DNA of 64,000 nucleotides from contig JAEMBT020000007.1 in NCBI GenBank assembly GCA_018873245.2, positions 2,438,001-2,502,000 on the forward strand, given 5' to 3'. Of the stretch, positions 60,255 to 64,000 are shown piece by piece. A model generated the notes under the pieces. It made no database searches. It saw only the letters and a list, made by a program, of their open reading frames with translations, and had not been told where the DNA came from. How positions within the stretch are numbered: the first letter of the stretch is position 1; every line of letters starts with the position of its first letter. This DNA is from Archegozetes longisetosus (lineage: Eukaryota > Arthropoda > Arachnida > Sarcoptiformes > Trhypochthoniidae). The translations under genes were made by a program, and so were the position numbers.

Positions 60255-63200
60255 ATGTCAACTCCTAGTCTGACTGTACAATTGATAACAGTGTCAATAA
60301 TAACCCTCCAGAGACAACTAATTCATAATCAGGCGGCGAGTAGGAATCAATGGAACAGTACCTATGATTATGTAATAGTTGGAGCCGGAAGTGCAGGCTG
60401 TATAGTAGCTGCACGTCTGACCGAAGACCCGAGTATTAATGTATTGCTTGTAGAAGCTGGCGGTCCGCAGACTGTCATAACTGATATGATAGCCAATGCC
60501 TGGATAGGAATGGTTGGGGAGAACGATTGGGGGTATACGACTGTTCCTCAGCAAAGAGCAGGTATTTAAAATAAACTAAAAATTTGATGAATTGAATGCG
60601 AGTTTCAAAGTTACTTCAAACTAATTTTGTGATGAAAACTAAAAATTTTATAAATCTTTATTGCTGACTAATTTTTAAAATTGATGTCCTTGCCATCTAA
60701 ATTGATAGTTGAATAAGTTCACTACTTCATCTCATATTCATTATTGGTCAAATTGACTTATCTTTTCTTGAAGAGTCACCAGCGATTCCAGCATAAGTAA
60801 CGCATTAAATAAACTGTTTTTATTCCCCTAAAGTTTGAATGTTGGTATGTTGATAGGAAAAGAATCTAATTGATTTACGTTTGAGTGAAGCATCTTCAAA
60901 ACTACTGGTTCAGGAGTGACCTTTTTCTAACTCGATTTTACTTAATCTAACCTTATCTAAATTAACTAAAACCTTGAATTGTTGGGTTGGGTAAATTAAA
61001 GAAAGACGCGCTAAGCTTAAATCGACATAACCCTGGAATACTGAATAGATAACTATTGAGGGTAGGACGAAATGATTTGGAAAGTATTAAAATGTTACTT
61101 GTGCTATAACTGCGAGCGACCGTTAACAAAAGAATATAAGCTCAATTTTAGTGAAATGAGTGCTCTTAGATAGAATAAAGTATTGGAATGCTTTTTGTTT
61201 CAATAAAATGGGTGCTCTATCAAATAATCCATATTAAAATATTATAAAACATAATAACCTAGAATAAATGAAAATTTGATTAAGTAATCTTCAAATTTGA
61301 GTATAACTGTCTTGATTGTATACAAAATAATTTAAACAAATATAACACAAAGAAATGATAGTTCCGCGACAATAACCTCATGAAAAATCTTGCACGACAT
61401 ATCTCGTGAAAAATATCGCAAGTCAGTATATCGTATAAAATATAGTCGGAGATTACTGATAATATGAAAAATTTTGTGACATTCGAACTTATATACAATA
61501 TATACATTATATAATTTCAAAAATTAAATATTAATAAAACCAAACTCTACCCAACTCAAACTAACCCATCCTAAGTTAAGTCAAACCAATCTAACCTAAA
61601 AACAGGTATAACCTAACCAAATATAATTCAATCTAACTTAGCCTAAACTAAACTAATTAATCTAACTTCCATGAAACTTATGCAAAGACATTATGCACTA
61701 TTCTGTCTTGAGTTATTTGTCGTGCGATATCTCGTTTTGCTAGATAATGTCATGCCAAATCTTCTCATTAGATATTTTGTCGGGATATAGGAAACAATAG
61801 TACAGTCTGATCCAGTTATGGACAACTTGTCAATGCGTCGAAAATGAGTATACGATAAGCAGTTTTGGCACTATCCGAGCAAATATAGATGATTAAAAAG
61901 TTTATTAGAGGTATAGCGACTAATCACCGTTTATACCATTTATGATCAATATAATCACTCCAATTAGATATAAATAAGACTCTGTCAAAGGCTCGACGAT
62001 CTTGCAATGTGTTGAATTTTGCCTGTATATAAAGCATTGAAACTCTATTTAGTTTAGAGGAAAAGCTTTACATAAAACTCCTCCCAGATTTTGCGCCAAA
62101 ATTAGAGATTCGTATGCGCTTTAAACCAGTTAAAAAGAAGTCATTCAATTTTTAACACTAACAATGGAGCGTGCGATATTGATAACTGAATCTCTGTGTT
62201 CCGATAGCTTTTATAAAATGTTAGGCTCATAAGTAACACGTTTATTCTATAATTGCATTCAAATGGCCATTCCATCATCATTAAATTAATTAATTAAAAT
62301 TAAGGATAATTCATACCAAAATAGGATCATTTCCTAACAAGTTCCTAACGGTGGCGCATTGCAATATTACAGGAGTTTCATACTTGAGACCCTGGGATCC
62401 TGGTTTCGAGTCGAAGGATTACCTGTTTTTTTTGTCAACTTTTTTGTAATAAAGTGTAAAGTTTTATGCATTTTTTGCAGTTTCAAAATATAAACTTCGA
62501 TTCGGTAGTATAATAATTGTCTTAAAATACTACAACCTGAGAATTCATATGGAACTTTTTACAATAATTTCAGTTTAATTCTGAAACTAGTAAATTTAAA
62601 ATTCAAGTTTTGAAACTGCAAAAAAATGCATAAAACTTTACACTTTATTACAAAAAAAAGTTGACAAAAAATAGGTAAGAAGAATTTCACTCATTGTCAA
62701 ATCATCGAGCTGGGGAGAGTTGGTCACACTATCCATCAGATTGTATTAGCTTAAGATTTATCAGTTGTCGTCTATTGACTCTATATGAACTCGATCAGTT
62801 ACTTGAGTTAAAATAAAATCTTGATAATACGAAACTCTTAAAATAATAGAATTGGATAAATCTTTTATAACAAGAGTAATAATAAGAGTCGAAATTTGTA
62901 AGCAATATATCTCCTACTATCGTATAAATGAACATACCACAATTTAATAATTATAATATCTAATAATAAGATTAAACTTTTCGGTATTGAAAAATGACGA
63001 AATCGACCAATGATAAGGGCTTGAAAAGGAAAAATCATTGCCGAAAATCAATATAAGATGTACCAAAAATTTTGAGAAAATGTCTTTTATTTTGAACTCG
63101 AAAAAATTTATAAATTTGAATCGAGTTGAAAGAAGCAGCTTTTTTTAAAATTAATTACTCAACGAAAATTAGCTAAATTAAAATATTTGTCGCATCATTT

Positions 63201-64000
63201 CAAATCTCAATAGGATTCGCATTCCCAGACCACCGCATTACTTACCCGAGAGGTCGTGTACTAGGAGGATCTACGGTAGTAAACGTCGCCATATATAATC
63301 GCGGAAATCGAAGAGATTTCGACGAATGGGCAAACAGATATGGTGCTACTGGTTGGTCATACAATGAAGTGTTGCCTTATTTCATAAGGTCGGAAAACAA
63401 TACGAATGCAAAAATTGTAGCTCAAAATTCTGGATATCATGGAACTAATGGTCAAGTGTCAATATCCTCTGCCCCAAATCCTGACCCAATATTACTCAGA
63501 TATATGGAGGCCTGGAACCGAGAGGGTGGCCTACCATTGATTTTAATGGCGCCAGCCAAAGAGGAACTAGTAATTTAACTTAATCAATTTCGGCTTTGGT
63601 TCATATTTACTTGCATATTTTTATGAATCACTCAAAAAATATAAAAAATTACAAAATTGAATATATTTGACGCATATAAGGAATGTACTTTTCTATGTTA
63701 AGCGTTTGAAGTATTGTTGACGAATGTGGTTTATAAATATATTAAGTCAAAAACTTAACAAAGCCTTAATCTGTATCACAATAATGATAGAAATAAGTCT
63801 TTCACTTTTCAAAGCTCTTATACAGCAAGCTCTTACTAACACGAACTGGACTCGAGCCTCAACATCTTCAGCTTTTATAGAACCTGCTCTAACCCGAAAT
63901 AATTTACACGTCATAACACGATCACTAGTTACAAACGTTCTGTTGCGCAACACAACTAATGGTTTAACGGCTTATGGAATACAATTTATTCGAAATGACA
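60255..64000 (+). CDS. GMC-family FAD oxidoreductase (glucose dehydrogenase-like), 5' part
   Basis: Exons 60255-60561, 63214-63569 and 63815 to the window end. FAD-linked oxidation of an alcohol or sugar; in arthropods the family is large and serves cuticle, immunity or detoxification. The FAD site is [19 protein letters not shown] (about residues 37-55), followed by LLVEAGG and the GMC signature [12 protein letters not shown] in exon 2. Exon 3 gives [20 protein letters not shown], the expected next block. The first 30 residues could be a signal peptide or anchor. In exon 2 a base is missing near 63538 (CCATTGATTTT): GGLP is in one frame, [11 protein letters not shown] in the next. With one base restored, exon 3 must start after caaag at 63815 to keep phase. 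Roughly the last half of the protein lies beyond the window. Confidence 0.9.
61548..61672. repeat. Degenerate CTAACC/CCTAA-rich tract in GMC intron 1
   Basis: Many imperfect CTAAC, CCTAA and CTAACC units over about 125 bases; a smaller patch occurs at 60945-60985. It resembles degenerated arthropod TTAGG-type telomeric repeat or the interior of a repeat element, but no perfect tandem array is present. Confidence 0.4.
62422..62675. mobile_element. MITE with TA target duplication in GMC intron 1
   Basis: 254 bp with inverted repeats of about 70 bp. Left begins CCTGTTTTTTTTGTCAAC and includes GTGTAAAGTTTTATGCA; the right arm is its complement. TA flanks both ends (62420-62421 and 62676-62677), fitting a Tc1/mariner-type non-autonomous element. 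Confidence 0.82.

Noticed and set aside
62345..62421. Possible tRNA gene before the TA-flanked MITE
   Set aside because: Only a B-box-like word is present; no acceptor, D or anticodon stems can be formed.
1..64000. CRISPR arrays, bacterial operons or a plasmid/phage origin
   Set aside because: No regularly spaced direct repeats, no ribosome binding sites ahead of frames, and genes are split by spliceosomal introns; the DNA is eukaryotic.

Overview
The window is AT-rich nuclear DNA from an animal, most likely an arthropod. Genes are split by GT-AG introns of about 60 to 3,900 bp. Products include trypsin-inhibitor-like (TIL) secreted proteins, a fatty acyl-CoA reductase, a DBH-like copper monooxygenase, a GMC oxidoreductase and a beta-glucan-recognition-type GH16 protein, and the DNA is full of cut-and-paste DNA transposon remnants. 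A mite or other chelicerate would fit, but the sequence alone does not prove it. Nothing bacterial or organellar is present.

Layout. 0.7-3.5 kb: a secreted cysteine-rich protein gene (family A) with a decayed upstream copy of its promoter and first exon. 6.2-12.8 kb: a five-exon asparagine synthetase of the AsnB type. 15.2-15.8 kb: a two-domain TIL protein. 16.6-21 kb: transposon cluster with two hAT-type non-autonomous elements and a complete Tc5-like element with 440-bp terminal inverted repeats carrying tRNA-like sequence and an intact 547-residue transposase. 23.8 kb: tRNA-Arg(TCT). 25.9-27.5 kb: two more non-autonomous elements. 28.9-34.3 kb: a seven-exon fatty acyl-CoA reductase. 35.8-36.5 kb: a second copy of the AGCT-rich hAT element. 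37.5-38.5 kb (minus): a second two-domain TIL gene with the same exon phases as the first. 40.3-41.1 kb: a second family A gene. 42.5-43.7 kb (minus): a membrane-anchored GH16-fold protein lacking catalytic acids. 44.9-49.3 kb (minus): an eight-exon DBH/MOXD1-like monooxygenase. 49.3-60.2 kb: gene-poor, with hAT-type elements, a fold-back repeat, an unidentified decayed coding region and a mariner-type deletion derivative. 60.3 kb to the end: 5' part of a GMC oxidoreductase.

The genes do not form one pathway. Several products are predicted to be secreted or surface proteins: two TIL inhibitors, two family A proteins, the GH16-like protein and the copper monooxygenase. Gene models were assembled by hand from splice sites, reading phase and family motifs. 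In every model the phases close exactly except at three one- or two-base homopolymer-type frame breaks (FAR, GMC, second family A gene) and one damaged splice acceptor (asparagine synthetase). These may be draft-assembly errors or real lesions.

The most unusual signals are the family A cysteine spacing shared exactly by two distant paralogues, the Tc5-like element whose TIRs carry tRNA-like A box, B box and T-run, the GH16 pseudoenzyme, and the density of hAT-type elements with perfect or near-perfect 8-bp target duplications.
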